DNA of 64,000 nt from Rhyacichthys aspro (taxonomy: Eukaryota; Chordata; Actinopteri; Gobiiformes; Rhyacichthyidae), in the NCBI GenBank assembly GCA_036850595.1, contig CM072152.1:14166578-14230577 (forward strand), read 5' to 3'. Below are positions 24,839-40,289 of this stretch, piece by piece. The notes under the pieces were generated by a model. It saw only the letters and a program-made list of their open reading frames with translations. It ran no database searches and was not told where the DNA came from. Position numbers and translations under genes: made by a program. Positions within the stretch are counted from its first letter, which is position 1. Each line of letters opens with the position of its first letter.

Positions 24839-26498
24839 CTGGACTTTTTGTCATTGGCAAATAAGGTCATGCTTGTGCCCTGTTCTCACTGCATTTTTTA
24901 CAGTGCTGTATGCAGGACTGCTGAATCCCTGAACAGAGCATTTCATTTTCAACACGGGGAAGTTAAAGCTTTGAATACTACAGTTGCATTATTTATTGAC
25001 ATCTAGTGCTTTTTCCTAACAACCTAGGTGTTCCATGTTCATATTAGCTGTGAACATAACCACTTGAGCATATTCAAACATGTAACAATCTATTCCTGAA
25101 CTGATCTGCCATCCCATTACCTTCAGAGAATAATGCATCAAATGCAGGATGACAAATGTGCCCATGGGGATTTCACTAATCCACCAACAGTGTGACACAT
25201 GGTGCAGGCCTCGTGGAATATGGCTCAATGGACAGTACTGTTGCTCTACAGGTTTGCAACCAGGGAATGTCTGGCAAAACATACTGAGTCACCACTTTCA
25301 AAGGTTGAATGCTTTAAGCTTAGGCCTAAACTGTGTGTTATGAGTGTTATTGCTAACATCACTGATATGAACATGTGTACAGTAGTGTTGTATGACAGTA
25401 TCATCACTACCACTACTGACAGTAGTTACTGTGATTGCACAGGCTGGTTGTACAAAATTCAAAGGTCTGTAATTTCCACTTAAAGGTATTTTCCTGTGGG
25501 TCAGGACATGCCTTTAGTTTACTCTTCTGTTCCTAGATTCATAAGCCTTTTTTTCTCATGCTATTGGTTTTCAGTGTGACAAGCTGCTTAATGTGTCTGT
25601 CCAGGAAACACCAGGGATCAGAACATGATACAGCTTCTTACAGCACTTGTTCCTGTCGACTGAAAAGGCAGCCACGGTCAGATGGCAGCTTAGGTAAAGC
25701 TTATCGTACGGACTGTCAGTTTATGTAACAAAAAGGGATGAAGTGTTGTTTATTACAGATTTAAGTCCTGTTTTTATTAAACCACCAGAACCACTCAATT
25801 GCCCTGTGATGAAAAATTCTACAAATACATTTCAGATTCAGTTTTCAGAGAAGGTTGAGATTATATATACCTATGGAGGTGTCTGGGAGGTTACACTGCC
25901 CAATATCAATGTCTGATATAACACGTTCACCCTTTACAACCGGTGTAACTGAACACATGCAGCAGTCTCAGAGAGTCGCCACATTTGAGAGTACATTGAC
26001 TTAAATCCCAATCAAGTAAGAAAAACAAATGGACAGACATAACTAAATGCTACAAGGTGAGAGGAAGACACAGAGGCAAAGTGAGAGCTGCTGTTCCACA
26101 TGCGCCTGTAGAAACCATCAGGGAGTTATGGGTCTAATTAAATTCAACACATGCTAGCAAGTTAAGGAGACTAAAGTCTGAAAGACAAGTGCAAGGGCAA
26201 CAGAGGGAAAAAGTAAATGAAAAATGTCAGTGTATTTATGGACCGTCATGTCCATTGACTGATGAGATTGTAATGCTCCACATTTATCAGAATGACTTTC
26301 AACAAACATTTGACTAACACAACCTAAGCCAAATACCACCAAAAACAATGCTGAGTTGAAAGCTATCACATTTAAACATAATATGTTTATATTTTATATG
26401 TGGTAATAGTTATTAAATGATCACATATAGAAAATGGTGACAGACAAAGTGTGTGTGTGGATACTGTAGAGTATCTGGAATAGCAATGAATGATTTAC

Positions 26499-26538
26499 AG
26501 TACAGTCCAGAGGGACTCAGTACAGTTCAGAGGGACTC
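26499..26538. repeat. 20-bp tandem duplication
   Basis: AGTACAGTCCAGAGGGACTC is followed directly by the same unit with one change (C to T at the ninth base). A small local duplication of no obvious function. Confidence 0.85.
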
Positions 26539-29500
26539 ACCGTGTAGAGGGTCTAAGAACAGGGGGTGTTGTCCTGTACAGTCTGAATGGCCTTTGAGAC
26601 AACTGCTGTTGTGATATTGGATTCTATTAGAAATAGAATTGATTTGAAAAACTGATTTTGAACACTGGCGTGGTCTTGTCTGACTTATACTGCTTTAGGA
26701 TTGAATGACTACTGCACTCTCAAATCAAACTGCTGTCTTGACTGAGTGGCTTTTCCCCACTGACATGTCCTGATTGTGTTTATGACAGAAAAGCATGCAT
26801 TACTTCTTGTCATTTCCATAAACACAAAAGCACTGAGTACTGAATACTTGTCTATTACTTATATTACCTTTCAATAAAATTGGCTGACAGCTCTGCTTTA
26901 GTGCTGTAGCTGTCGCTGTGCTTCACAGAAGTGATGATGACACAGCAAAACTGTATGCACTGCGACGTTAACGGACTCAGCCAGGGATAGGACAAGATAT
27001 GACAGAGCAGACCAAGAAATGAGAGATCACACTTATGTTTTTACTTAAAACATTATGGATGAGAAAATTTGGTGCAAAATGTTAAAGACTATTTTAAGTT
27101 GAATGTTAGTTATAGACACAAGTGAAATGTAATCTATTATAAACGATATTGTATAAGTTTAAATTCAGTGCACGAAAGATTAAACAGAAATGGTTTATTA
27201 TCTTCAGCATAATCTCTAGGCTTAGATTGAATGTTTATGTGTATTATTTATTTTTTATGTATTAAGCATTGCTGTTAATTATTGGTATTGGAACCAAAAT
27301 AGTATTTTTCCCTAACCGATCAGAGTTAGGTACAGGCAAAGTGTACCTAGACTAGACTATCTTGACTTGAGAGGTGAGACTGTGTTGGTGCACAGAAGCT
27401 GGGGTCACAGCCCAAACCAGTACAATCATTTTTTGGACAGCCAGAAAGTAAAAAATAAAAAAATAAAAAAATTGACCTTCCAGACTTGGATAGAGTGGTC
27501 AATATTCCAACAGTTTTTGAAGAATTGAAGCAATTCATTTTAGCAAAAATGTAAAATGTGTCTTTGCTTGAGCCAGTGAGGTCATACAATCAAAAGGAAG
27601 GCCTGCTAATGCAATGTGCCAAATAATCAGGTAGCTAATTCTGTGGAGACAGCTAGCAAGCAAACACAAATGATGAGATACGGCAGGGAAAGCTGCTGCT
27701 ATGACAGAACCAGTCAGTGTGTGTGACAGCAATGAGAGACTGCACACTTCAGGCTGCCAACAGATGGCCAGACCAATTGAAGGAGTGTGCAGTAACGTAC
27801 AGTACAGTCCTCTGGAGGAATCAGAGCTGTAAAAAGTGGACAATGGACAAAGAAGGGACTGACAAATTCAATAGATCCAGTTGCTGCAAATTATTTAAAG
27901 AAAATGAGGTGTATAATTGATGCTATTTACACCTATTAAATGATTCTGTAACTCAACACAGACAACATACTATATATCTCCAAAAATGACTTCATGCTGA
28001 ATTACTACAGAACAATTTACCCTTTTTCATTTTAGACACTTCTCTTACAAAGATATGGAGACAGCATTGTCCATCAGCATAACATAATAGCACATAAAAG
28101 ATTACAGATCGACACATTACAAGAAGAAATGCAAGAGTCACACCGGACTCAAAAATGACCAACCCAACTAGATACATTATTCAGCGGCTTTATATGCATT
28201 CCCATTAAATGCATTCCCATCTACTTACATGGCAGCAAGGTTATCACCACCATCACTGTGATGTGGAAATCCTCCCACCTCAAAAGAATACAGCAGCGAC
28301 ACATGCAGCGATGCACTAAGCGCCACTACACCGTGCACTGTGCGTGTGTGCGTGAGTGGAGGTGTGCGTGTCCTGTATGTGTGGACACTCACTAAGCTGC
28401 ACTGTTACTGCCTCAGCTGGGCTTGTCTCAATGCACAGCCTGTACCATGTCGGCAGGCGGCAGGGGTGGGCGTGTGGCTGTGTGGAACAGTGCGACGTCA
28501 AAGAAAGACCACTCTTCATTTCATGAAGCGGCACACAACAAAAAAGATGAAAAAATAAACTGGAAAGGGGGTTGCATTAAAGGAGGATGAATGTAATAAG
28601 GCAAGAGTCTAGTAAAAACTGAACAGCAAGTGAAGTGGACACGCATCCACCTCATTTCAGAAATGGCTGAAGGCACAAAAGCAAAGGAAAAAGGGGACAC
28701 GAAGCACAAGGATGCAGGTAGATTGATGGAGAAAGAAAATGAGAACAGGACTCTAATATAGAGCTAGCAAAGACAAAATCAAGTTCAGGAATGACAAGGT
28801 AACTTTGAAGGACATACATTATTGTCACGCACTGATAATCAGCAGATGGACATGGCCAAGGAAGATGCAGAAACCTTTGTGCAGTTGATTCTAGTTGACT
28901 TGATGGCTGTGGGAGTGGGACACGACGGTGTCTTATGGCTTAGGCATCAGTAACACTCACAAAACAAAGCACACCTGTTCAGGCCCGGCCAGTCATCTGG
29001 CGACCCAGGCCTGCAGCAGAGGATGACAGCTTTGTGTCATGCTGCTGTCACGTCACACATCTGATTCTGTCACAGCCGTCACAGAGCCAGGGAGGGGCTC
29101 AGCGTCCAAGACAGATGTGTCTTTTTTAACTAAATTGTGTATCCCATTCATTACTTTTTGAAAAAGGCAAAAAACACAAATGTTTCTATAACAAACCTTT
29201 ATATCTTCAAATGTAAGTACAAGCTGATGGTACACAATACATTACAAGACAGGGACTGTGACTGGCTCCCAACATCAACTTGTTTGTCCTTTGTATTTTT
29301 GTTTAGTTGCCATAGAAAAAACTGAGTTTTACTGTTTACATGACATCACAGTTAAAATGGGCCTGAGGTGTGGTATACCATGGATAATGGCAAGTCAATG
29401 CATAGCTAACACTTAAAGACAACCACTCACTCTCACTTTCATACACTATGGGCTATTTAAAGTCACCAATTACCTACATATGTCTTAACACACACAGCTA

Positions 29501-30232
29501 TTAATGGCAGGATGTACAATGACAAATGCAAAACACTGTTATTGTTTTCCAAAAACTCGTGTTCTGATAATATACTGCTGGTAATAAATTTATAAATCTT
29601 TACCAAGGGTTTAGAATTTATCAGCACCACAGAGAACTCCTGTTCCAGAGAATAGCTTTAAAAAGCTGATATATTTTAGAGAGGAAGCTCCACCATTACT
29701 TCTTGTGTGTACTGGCTGTGGCAGTAGCACACAGCTCCCTACTGGCCTGGAAGACATACTACAGTTCTCTTATCAGCTGAGCGTATCTGCGTGAATGCAG
29801 ATTTTAAGCAGTTTTAATTGTGCGGCTAGATAGCGCTTGCATTTTGGCATTGTGTAGCCGACCCCTTATATTACAAAAGTGGATAAGCAAGACAGACAAA
29901 CTAACCACGTTATGGCAATGACACACTGCCATTCTTTCATCAAGTACATAAACAGGCAAAGTGTGCAGGAAACAGAAACTCTAGCAGGACCAGGAAAGTA
30001 ACAGCTGCAGCAATGCAGACCAAAGTCAGTAAATCGGCAGCAAGGGCTTAAGCCAGTGCAGTGCCTTCAGGCCATGCTTTATCTTTACTGTAATACTATA
30101 TATTTTATATAAATATTCTTTCTGAGTATACTCTGTGGTGCTTCTACATTTGTATTTTTTTGTGTAAAATAAAAAGAGAGAGACTGTTTTAGCCATTTAT
30201 CTTGGTCAAGGCAGAAAGAGAGAAAGTACAGG

Positions 30233-30252
30233 AGACAGAGAGAGAGAGAGGG
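30233..30252. repeat. (GA)n microsatellite
   Basis: A short run of GA units embedded in a purine-rich stretch of the plus strand. Confidence 0.75.
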
Positions 30253-33200
30253 AGCAGCGATGGGGATCAGAAACAACCTTTGAATATCAATGCACCATGT
30301 CTGGGAGAAGTCAGCGCTGCAGTGCACCAAAACCTGCGAGAAAGAGCACAGGAGGACAAGAAGCATAACAGATGACAAAGGTGGAGGTACCGCTCCTTTA
30401 CAGAGGACACAATGCTTCATGCATCCTAACCCCTTCACCTGTATGAAGCAACAAACTTTCAGCTCTCTGTCTTGTTTCTACGGTTGTATGGCTGCTTGGA
30501 CAGCAGAATGCATTTTGTTATTCATTACTTAATACTCTCTTTATATTTTACCTTTATAAATTCTACATTTTAGATGGATGCTGAGAATACACTCACACAC
30601 ATTACTTACTAGTCATTAATCCTAATCACATAAGAAGACTGCTTGACACTTCACCGTAATGCTCTTGGTCTTATTGTCCTTTTATTTATAAAGGATCTCT
30701 TCCATCCCATCCATAAAAACACCATTTCCTTCCGTGGGGAGGTGTTAACACATAAAGAGCCATATTTACCCCGGGTCAAGCAGAAATCTCATATCCCACT
30801 CACGAGCCACCTGCCAATAACCATTAGCCTTATTAATTGGAAAAGCCAAGCCATCTCCTGAGTGCTGTAGTAAAATGGGACCATGTGCTGTGTTTGTTCA
30901 CGGCACGTGCGCACACGCATGTAATTAATGGTATGACTCCAAAAGGTCTCTAACCTTTTTCCGAGGTCACACACGCCTCCTTTTAACTAATACACAAGCA
31001 CTCAAAGTCTAAAAACAATGAAAGAGCACTATTTGAAACAGATATTGATTTCACCTGTTGTTGGTAGTGGTGGCTAAATCATCAGTACTTCTACGATTAT
31101 TGCATAATCCAGAGTTAGGACAAAGGCATATTCTGTACATGTCATTGTATCTCGTATCAAACGAATCAAACAATGTGAGCTCATTTTCATTTAATACATT
31201 TGGCTAAGTTTTATACAACGTCCAAACACTACTAAACACCACTTTGAAGACACTGGGAGTTGGTTTCATAGGCTACTGTTTTTGTGATGAATATTTGTCA
31301 TGTTTCTGCAGTCTGAATTTGAATCTAATAATTCCATCCCATTGCAGACAGTCAGTAGGTTTTGGCACACAATGTCATGCAAATAGATTGAGGAACAGTA
31401 GATACAGCAGTAGCTGGTTGTGTAGGTAACTTTCTGGCATGTCTCTTGCCTGTCTTTTTGATGCCTACAGTCAATGTAGAATTACGTGACACTATGCAAA
31501 AAGCAGGAAGTGCAGCTTATTCCCATGCAGCAGCTGAATCTTTACATTGCTCCAGGGGTACACTTCATTGTTGTTTTTAGTCACATATTACTGATACACT
31601 TCTGTCAGAGAGATAGTTTTGCCAATTAGGCAATATGTTTTCCCAATTAGGATAACACCAACAAATTTGGTGATTTTTTTCAAATCTTAGTGTTTCCATT
31701 AACCATTTCTGATGGAATATTATTTATGGACACATGATTCCTGAATGTTAGTGATGGTTATTGTGCAACTCTAATCTTTTCATGTTACTTCCAAGTCAAT
31801 CCACATGTCGATATAAACTTGTATTTGTAATTGTACAAACCTCTATCTCTGATACAGCATGTCTCTTATCTGTCCCCTTTGGTCCTGGTTGTAGGAGTGA
31901 TGGACAGTTTCATCTACTCCCCAAGGACAGCCATAAACCATAAGACTAATGGAAACACACACAACACTGGTGGTTGTGAACTACAGTACACCTTCATGTG
32001 CACACACTCACAGTGCACCAGCGGACTCTCAGGCAGGATCCGGAAGAAAGACTGACCTCAAATTGTCTTCAGCTAAGCCTCTGGCATACTAAACCTGGAG
32101 GCAAGGATAGACAAATGACACAGAGACTGCAAGGAATGTGAACAGATTTATACAATTTAACTGAAACGGTGTCTGTGGTTTCAAAACTAGGAGGCCATAT
32201 AAAAAAGTAATGTGGTTTACAGTTGAAGCAGGCGATATTATACTGTATTAATTATACAATGAAAGGTTTCAGACAATTTGATGGACACAACAGCAAATCA
32301 GTCAGCTGTTATGGGCTGCACCACATCCAGCGTATGGAAGAGCTATCAGTATCCTTGTTCAAGCGCAGTACATAGCACTAACACACAAAATCTAGACCAG
32401 GCTTGTGGCAAATATGCCGTTAAATAGCAGGAATTATGTAAACAGCACTGCCCCTCTCAGAGATGAATTCTACAAAGATGACAATAAACAGATGATGTAT
32501 AGTATAAGGAAGAATGAGCACCAAAAAATGTGCAAGATGACTAAACTGCATTGTGCACTGACCTTTGGCACCATTTATTACACATGACACACTAGTGCTG
32601 CTGAATAAGCACTCCTCAGGGTAATCAATCGCTCATTCACTACAGCCTCTCTTCTTTTTTCAGTGGACTCCATTACTTTACAGCAAGTTTGAGATTAACA
32701 CAGGTATTATGAAGTACAGAACACAGTAGATATCATTAAATGTCAAACCTGACCAGTAAATGTCCAGATCAATAGTGTTTTTCATTAACAGCAAGGTAAA
32801 GTCTATGTTTTCCTTGCTGTGTGAATTTTAGGGTGAATACAGTGTGGCTTTCGCTGAACCATTTTTACTGTTCTTGTGCTTGACACATTCCACTGGTGAA
32901 AGATTTCCTGCCCTCAAAAAGTTCTTGTTGCTATGCAACTGATCTGCCAGGCTCTAGCTCTTGTCGGCTACGGAGTAGAGCCCTGCACACACCAAGCAGC
33001 CCTCAGCCTGCACCCTTTACTTGTTTCAAAGATCGGCTTCGAAGCCAACATCTTTGATCCATATAGTTTAGGACATGATTAGCTTTTAGTCAAAAAGCTG
33101 TCTTTATTCACTCTGAAAAACAACTGCCTGCTGAAGAAACACATTTGGTTTTACAAAATTGTAGCACTCCAAATTTCTTATATTTTGTTATTGATATGTT

Positions 33201-36200
33201 TCCTACAAGTACATTGCCTGTATATCTACAATTAACATTTTAACACTAGAAATGTTGCTCTTGGAAATTTGGCAATGAGGTTTAATATTATTTAACATGA
33301 GACTGGGAGCCATTGTTCCTCGTCACTTGGTTTTAGCAGCTAAGGACAGAAAAGTGTGGAAACTGAGGATGAGAGATAGAGATTACCTTTTTGAAGTAAT
33401 CACACAAAAGTTAATTCTACTTATACCTACTTATAACATCAAATGTAGGTTGACAGAGTAGATTTTTAATCAGTATAAAGCGTATTTTAAAAATAATAAT
33501 GACAGCACAAAAGTGAAATGCACCTCTAAATCATGTATAAAGGTATGGGTCCAAGTGTGGTATGGTCCTTGCAGCTTTTCTGTGACACATCAAAAAATAG
33601 CTTTACATTTAATTGAAACTGGTCTTTTGTAAGGTAATGTACAGAGACAGCTTGGCTTAATTACTTAACACAGGATGCAACAGTCCACTACTTTTATCTG
33701 AAACACACTCACCCATCCCCACAGCCCACTAGAAATGTCTTACTCACTCCCTGGCACTTACTGCAGAGCCCATCTCTTTCACGGTCACACCAAGGGCATT
33801 CCCCCGATGAAACTGAGCAGCGCAGCCTGTCAGTGGAGGGGAATGCGGAGGGGAGGGGGTCTTTTCCGAGGGAATAATCACTTACAAAAGACAATATTAG
33901 AGGAGAATATATGAATGGAAGAGGGCACAGAGATGCACAACAACAGCGAGCTGCAAATGAGGATAGGTAATGTTATGCAGGTGAGGGAGAAAGGTGGAGT
34001 AAACAGGGATATACGGAAAAGTAAAGAGAGAGCAGGGTAATGGAGATGAGATGTTAATGTGCCTGGCTACAGATGCACTGCAGCAAAGTGAGGAGGAATG
34101 TATGAGAAGCCTATTAGAGGAAGACGGAGCCCATATCGAAATAAGACCCTCGCTGAAGAAGATGGAGGACAAATGGAGCAGGATGGAGTGAGGAGAAGAG
34201 ATGAAAGGACGAGGATGAAGGGAAAAAAGAGCAGTCAAGGGAAATATTCAGGACTGGGCTGATGATGCAGCAGATTACAGTTGAATACTGATGTCAGTGA
34301 TGAATCTGTAATGATGCTAATGGGGCAGAGGTGTTCAATTCAGATTAATGAAGGGCCACTGACTAGTTGAATTATGAATAGGACATTAGTTTAAATATGA
34401 TATCTTATGTCTTAGAAGCCCTATCACATACTATTGAATCTGTTGATTAGTGATGTTTATGTGTTATGAAAAGGTGGGACATGCAGACACTAGATTTGTG
34501 TCACTGTTGGACACTATTATAGGTCTTGACAATATTAGAAATCCTTACAATACAAATATTATATTATTAAATATTGCAATGACAGCGAGACGTGATATTT
34601 TTATTTTATATATTATTATATTTCCTATATTTCCTAGATATTATTTTATTTCCTGTTGGGTATAAACAGTGAGTTTTTTTAAATAATAAAATAAGATCTA
34701 AATATCTTTCTGTTTGGGTTTGCAGACCACACACACAGAGCAGCCAATGTTAACTGAAGATGAACTAGAGCTATATGTAAATTTCATGTTAATATCTTGA
34801 TGACATTACATTTAATTATTTTAATGCAGAATCCAATCCTAACATTTGAAACCAAAACTTCAAAGTAACTGAATGTATACAGCTAGTGTCCACTTTGCCA
34901 TTAGTTCAAACCAGGCCAGAATAGTATGTGAAATCATTTAATCAGTGGTTGGCATTTACTATCATATGCCATTCCACATATGTCACGTTTCTCTCTAAAA
35001 AGTATGTTTTCCATTACCACTGCTACTACTCTGCCCAATTACACAAAAATGCTCAACATTCTTCAAAAGAGCGTGACACTGCTGCCTACATGAAGGCATC
35101 GTTTGATGTTACAGTTTAACTACAGCTCACAGCAGAGCATTTTACATGAGATATCTCCGAGCTGACTTCAGAGAATGAGAAAAAAGCTGATCCATTAAAT
35201 GATCAGAGGGAAGTCAACAAAACAGACACTGCTTTGTGCCATTCTTTTTTTTTTTGCACACAATGACAAACTGTCACCAGGACATCCAAGCAAAGCAGTG
35301 TCGTGTTGTTTGATATTGTCTATTCATTTTAAATTGACTTTATTTAGTTTCCTACAGATTGTTTGCCTTATTAGCCGTGGGTGTTAACAGGCTGCCTGTT
35401 TTAAACCAAAAAGTGTGGGTTTTAAACTGTGTTTCCGCCTCGGCCTGTACTGTGTTGACTTGAGTCAGAGCTCAAAAGTGTAACAGTAGGTGCAATATAA
35501 AGACAGCAGTATCAGCAATCTAAATTATTGAAATGCCATGAGTGTTGCTTTGCGTGACACATCTTTCTTGACCTCATAAAGCAGAACATAATTTCATACA
35601 TCAATGAGCAGGTCCCTCATAATACAGTTTCTTAAAATGAATGCACAGCGGCCTGTCTTTAACAATGGAGCTATATTTAACTTAAGTCCAATAGACATGT
35701 ACACATTGATTATATCAATTCAATCTGAAAGAAAGACAGGCCTTTTCTTCACAGCATTGTGTGACTAACATAAAAAAGCCTTTTAATGAGGAACATGAAT
35801 AACATGGAGTGCATTATTGACCAACTTTGAGACAAAGATAATTGTACTGGCTTCGTAACAAGAAGCCTGTTGCATTGTGCTTTCACGGAAAGATAGCACA
35901 AAGAAAGTGGTTGCCATAAATTGATATAACGTAACACAATTAGCACTAACTACAGTGCGACAAAGAGGGGAACGTGTCAAAAGCAACTTCATGGTAGCAG
36001 AACCATGGATGTATTTTAAAATCTGGATATAGTACCACCCCTTTTCCCTGTTACCAATTCCACCAGTGGACACCCAAAATACTGCAGTAAAATAAAAATC
36101 CCATCTGCAAGTGCAAAAACAAACACAGGTAACATAGCATGTGTTGATGAGACACACTTCAATTGAAAATCAAGACCTTGACTTAGTCAAGATCCTGATC

Positions 36201-39200
36201 TAACACATCCATGAGCAGAATGTGGTGGACACATCCTTCACTAGTCTCCAGAACACTTCTCAGTGCACTTCTTTGGGTGATCACATACTGTACCCATGCC
36301 GTCTGATACGGTCAGCACTAAATTCAGACAATACCATCAGCTTCAAAGAACTGGAACCATCAGTGACTTACTGATCCATGCCAGACAATGGCAGTCTCTA
36401 TGGACCAATTAGCAAAATTACATTGTGGTCTTGCATGCCCTCAGCAGTTAATGTCTGTTACCTATTATTACATATAATACCTATATAGCTACCTATAAAA
36501 CCTATGATCTATTATTGCCATTCTTTATTTATCTCAAAGCTTATTAACAAATGAGCACATGTATAAAAGCTCCATTCAGGAACTGGACTCTGTAATATCC
36601 AAGTATTTCTCCTGTGAGTATGGTGATCCAGGTAGCACCCCTTACTGCGTCCTCCATTGTTCTTCGGTGCAATGAGTGCATGGGTTCATTGATTGTATCT
36701 CTCTCCTGGCACTTTAATGGCCGCACTGCACTCGTCTCTGGAGCGGCATTAGCATGGACAATGCTATTTTCTCTCAGGGCCTATTTCCACTGACCGAACA
36801 GGATTTTTCCATTCACTTTTTCAAACTTGTGTAAGAAGAAAAGCAAGCTGTGTTTTTCCGTTATTTCTGCCCGTTATACAGAGAGCAAGCTGTGACTGAC
36901 TGACTTTTAGCATTAATTTCTATTACCCAAAAGTTGTACATACTACATTTAGTGCAATACAAATAGTTTTAGTCAAAAAACAAGAGTAAGAACATTTCAT
37001 TACATTAACTACACTGTTTAAATACTATAGTGCTATTTGTTTTGTAGGCTAAGAAAGAAAATAGCAGGATGCATTTAGCATACAAAAGCTTTAAAGAGCT
37101 CTGATTCCCCTGTAGTAAAGGAATGAAAGGTCTGACTGTACATGACACTCTGCAGTGCAGGTGAGGATGAAGTCATGGTACTGACCCAACACCCCACTCA
37201 ATCATCTGCCTCAGCAGCTTCACCTTCACCTCGCCTTGACCCTTATCCTCTTACTCCAACAGCCCTATTGCTTTTATGAGCATCCAGAATAACATACAAA
37301 GATAAAAAAAATTAAATGCCAACATATAACTGCAGTACTTCCAAGTATATCATAAATCTTTTGTACATATTTTGGTCAATGGACCTTTCAGTGCCATCAT
37401 TTCTTTCAGCCTTCTTTCTATTTTATTCAAATCTAATCAAGTTTTCATTTTCAGGAATGAGATTTTTACTTTCAGACTTTGATTCTATTAGCTGTCTTTG
37501 TCAACTGCAACAATATTGTCCTTAAAATCCAACATTTATTCCTCCGGCTGTAAGAAACAAATTAGAGATTCCTTTCTTCTACAAGAGATTAGTAGAAGAA
37601 AAGAGATGTGTAAACTACATTTAACCAACAACCTACAAACAAACTCTTGTAATTTCACACATGATGACAGTATGATGTTTTTTTTTTCTCCTAATCATAA
37701 TTTGAAAGCCCATTTAAAGGTAGTTTGACGTACTGTAACATTGCCAAGTTGACTGTTGCCACAGCAACTTCAGGAAATGGACGCAGTGCAGGAGGATTAC
37801 AGAAAAAAAGTACAAGTATAATGTAACTGCTTGTAGCTAATCTCTGAGGTTATGCTAACAGAAATTACAAACAGAAAGGACATTGTTGGGGTCTACTTAC
37901 AGTGAATCAGCACAGAGGAAAAAGTGTCACGTCCAGTCTCCCCACACTTCCCTTTTCGTACTGAGAGTTGTAGTAGCACAGCGGCCTTTCCAGGACTAAA
38001 TATAACCCACTGAAGAAGTAGAAAGCAGGCAGAATCGAGCTTTTCCACGTCTCACCAAATGTCTTTTTGCCATAACCAAACACATTGTGACGGCATTGGA
38101 ACCTACAAAGCACAGGAGAGTTCAGAACGAGAGGCTGTATCCCAAGAACAAATGAACGTGTGAAGGGAGGGAGTCATAGACCAAAACAGAGGGAGGTAAA
38201 GAGACGGGAGCAGGCTGTGGCTGTGGACAGGACTCCGGACCTCCAGTAACTCCAAAAAACAGTTAATGGTGCCCTGCAAGGAGATTTTATTCACATCATC
38301 AGAGCTCGAACTATAACCTCCACAAACCTGTGCCCTTCAAATTAGCAAAAATATTCTATTTTAATTTTCTAATTAAACAGCTAGGTATATCCCCAAAGGA
38401 AACAGTTAAATACTTTAAGCTATATCATGTAATATGTGGTTTTAATACAAAACGGTCAGTACATACTGAAAGTTGAGTTATGTCCACTTCTAAAAACAGC
38501 TAAAGTATCCTCTCTAACATTGAGACACTGGCAATGGGTTAACAAGCTTTATCCTTTCATTTCACTTTCATTTCTTAATCTTTCTAATCTCTGATTCTTA
38601 GGTTTCATCATCTATTGATGACACAAAGTTTGCCCACATGGACACAATCACACGTCATGGATAAATTCTCAACACACCACAGATCTGAGGTCTTCCCATG
38701 CCCCCCATGGCCTTTCTGCTGAAGCTGGACATCTCCCAGAGGCTGTGCTGTAAATAGACATAAGCCCCGCCCCCACCAACACAGTACACACAAAGGCTGT
38801 CCTAAGCATTTCATTTTGGGGGCTTTAGTAAAAGAGTGCATAACAAAACTGAATACAATATACATAAATCAAAAGAATGAAAAGAACAAAATGTTTTGAC
38901 TAATTTTAGAAAATCCCAGAAAATAAAGCCTCTGATGTACCTGTAGTATATACCATGCTCCCGCCCCTTGTGTTGACTCTGCAGCTACAAATAGTGCTTT
39001 CATTCTTTTCAAACGTTCATTTTTACCGATTTGAGTTTCCTCTGTGAATCCCTGGGGAAGTACCAAACCTCTTCTTAAAGTAGCACAGTAATTCATCAAC
39101 TGATGACAACTATCCAGATGAGGTTGAGTGTGCCATGACTGAAAACTACAACAAATTCGACATTTTGAAAACATCTATGCAGTTTAATTTCATTCTACCT

Positions 39201-40289
39201 TCTTAATGGCAATAATCTTTAACATACAAACCCCACTACATTCTGTTTCGGGAAAGTATATTACAGAACAGCAAGTCAGGAGAAAGGAACTTGGTGACCT
39301 GCTGAGCCTCATACATGGCTGGAATTTTAAGCCTATGAGGCATACTGTACAATGGAAAGAAAATTTTAAAGTAATGCACAAAACATATACAGGAAAGCAC
39401 AAGACTAATAGAGTGGGTTATTGTAAATAATACTTTTAACAAGTTCTACTAGTGTTACACACACAAGAACCTTACCTACATTGTTACTCCTGGAAATGTC
39501 CAGGTTCTTTTGGTTTCACTGAAGACTTTACGGAGGAAAAAGATTGACCTGAATGTTCATAATACAAACAACCCACTGTAAGCCTCTCTAAAGCACGGTT
39601 TACCCCAAAAGCTAGATTATTTAACCGCCAGATCTACTTCTGGTAGGTTTATGAATTCAGGCAAGTCTTACATTACATAATCAGACTTTCCTCATAAATA
39701 AACAGCATAAGTTAAATATGGTCACTGCCAACTGGTAAAAAAGTGGTCTGATATTCACTGGACACTATGGGCATTGAAGTTGAAGTTCATTGTTTTAAAT
39801 GTTAAGCATTTAAAATCTCATTTACATTACTCTTCACTGCTCCTGTCTGCTTCTTCGAACTGGGAGTGTGGTGACAACTACAGTGGACTGCGAGGAATCA
39901 ATCACCAATCCAAAAGTATCTAATAGAACTGCATGTACAAACTACTGAAGTATGCTTTTAAAAACATAAACCAAGGCAGGTCTAGTGAAAAAGTATCATT
40001 GATGAAGAAAAAGGAGGGAACAACAGAGAAAGATTTGTCCAAAAAAGGCGTTTATAGTAATGTGTTCATGATTTTATGATTTTTGTATTATGTCACTTTC
40101 TACTGTGTTTGCCAATTTGAATAATTAATAATAATATTTCTTCTTTGCCAATGTAATAACTTTAATTCTAATGTAAACTAAACAACACTGCAAACTTTGT
40201 AGTGTTGTTATGTTAGATCCTAATGAAAAGAGTTCAGATGATGTATGTCTGATTACACCTTTGGCACCACTTAAACATGTTTGGGTCAG

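Noticed and set aside
29610..29630. Second RE1-like sequence (TATCAGCACCACAGAGAAC)
   Set aside because: Only the TCAGCACCA half matches; the GGACAG half is lost.
37907..38113. Minus-strand open frame after an acceptor-like TTTGTAG near 38,105 (FQCRHNVFGYGKKTFGETWK...)
   Set aside because: No donor or partner exons and no recognised family; a single 68-codon frame in AT-rich DNA can arise by chance.
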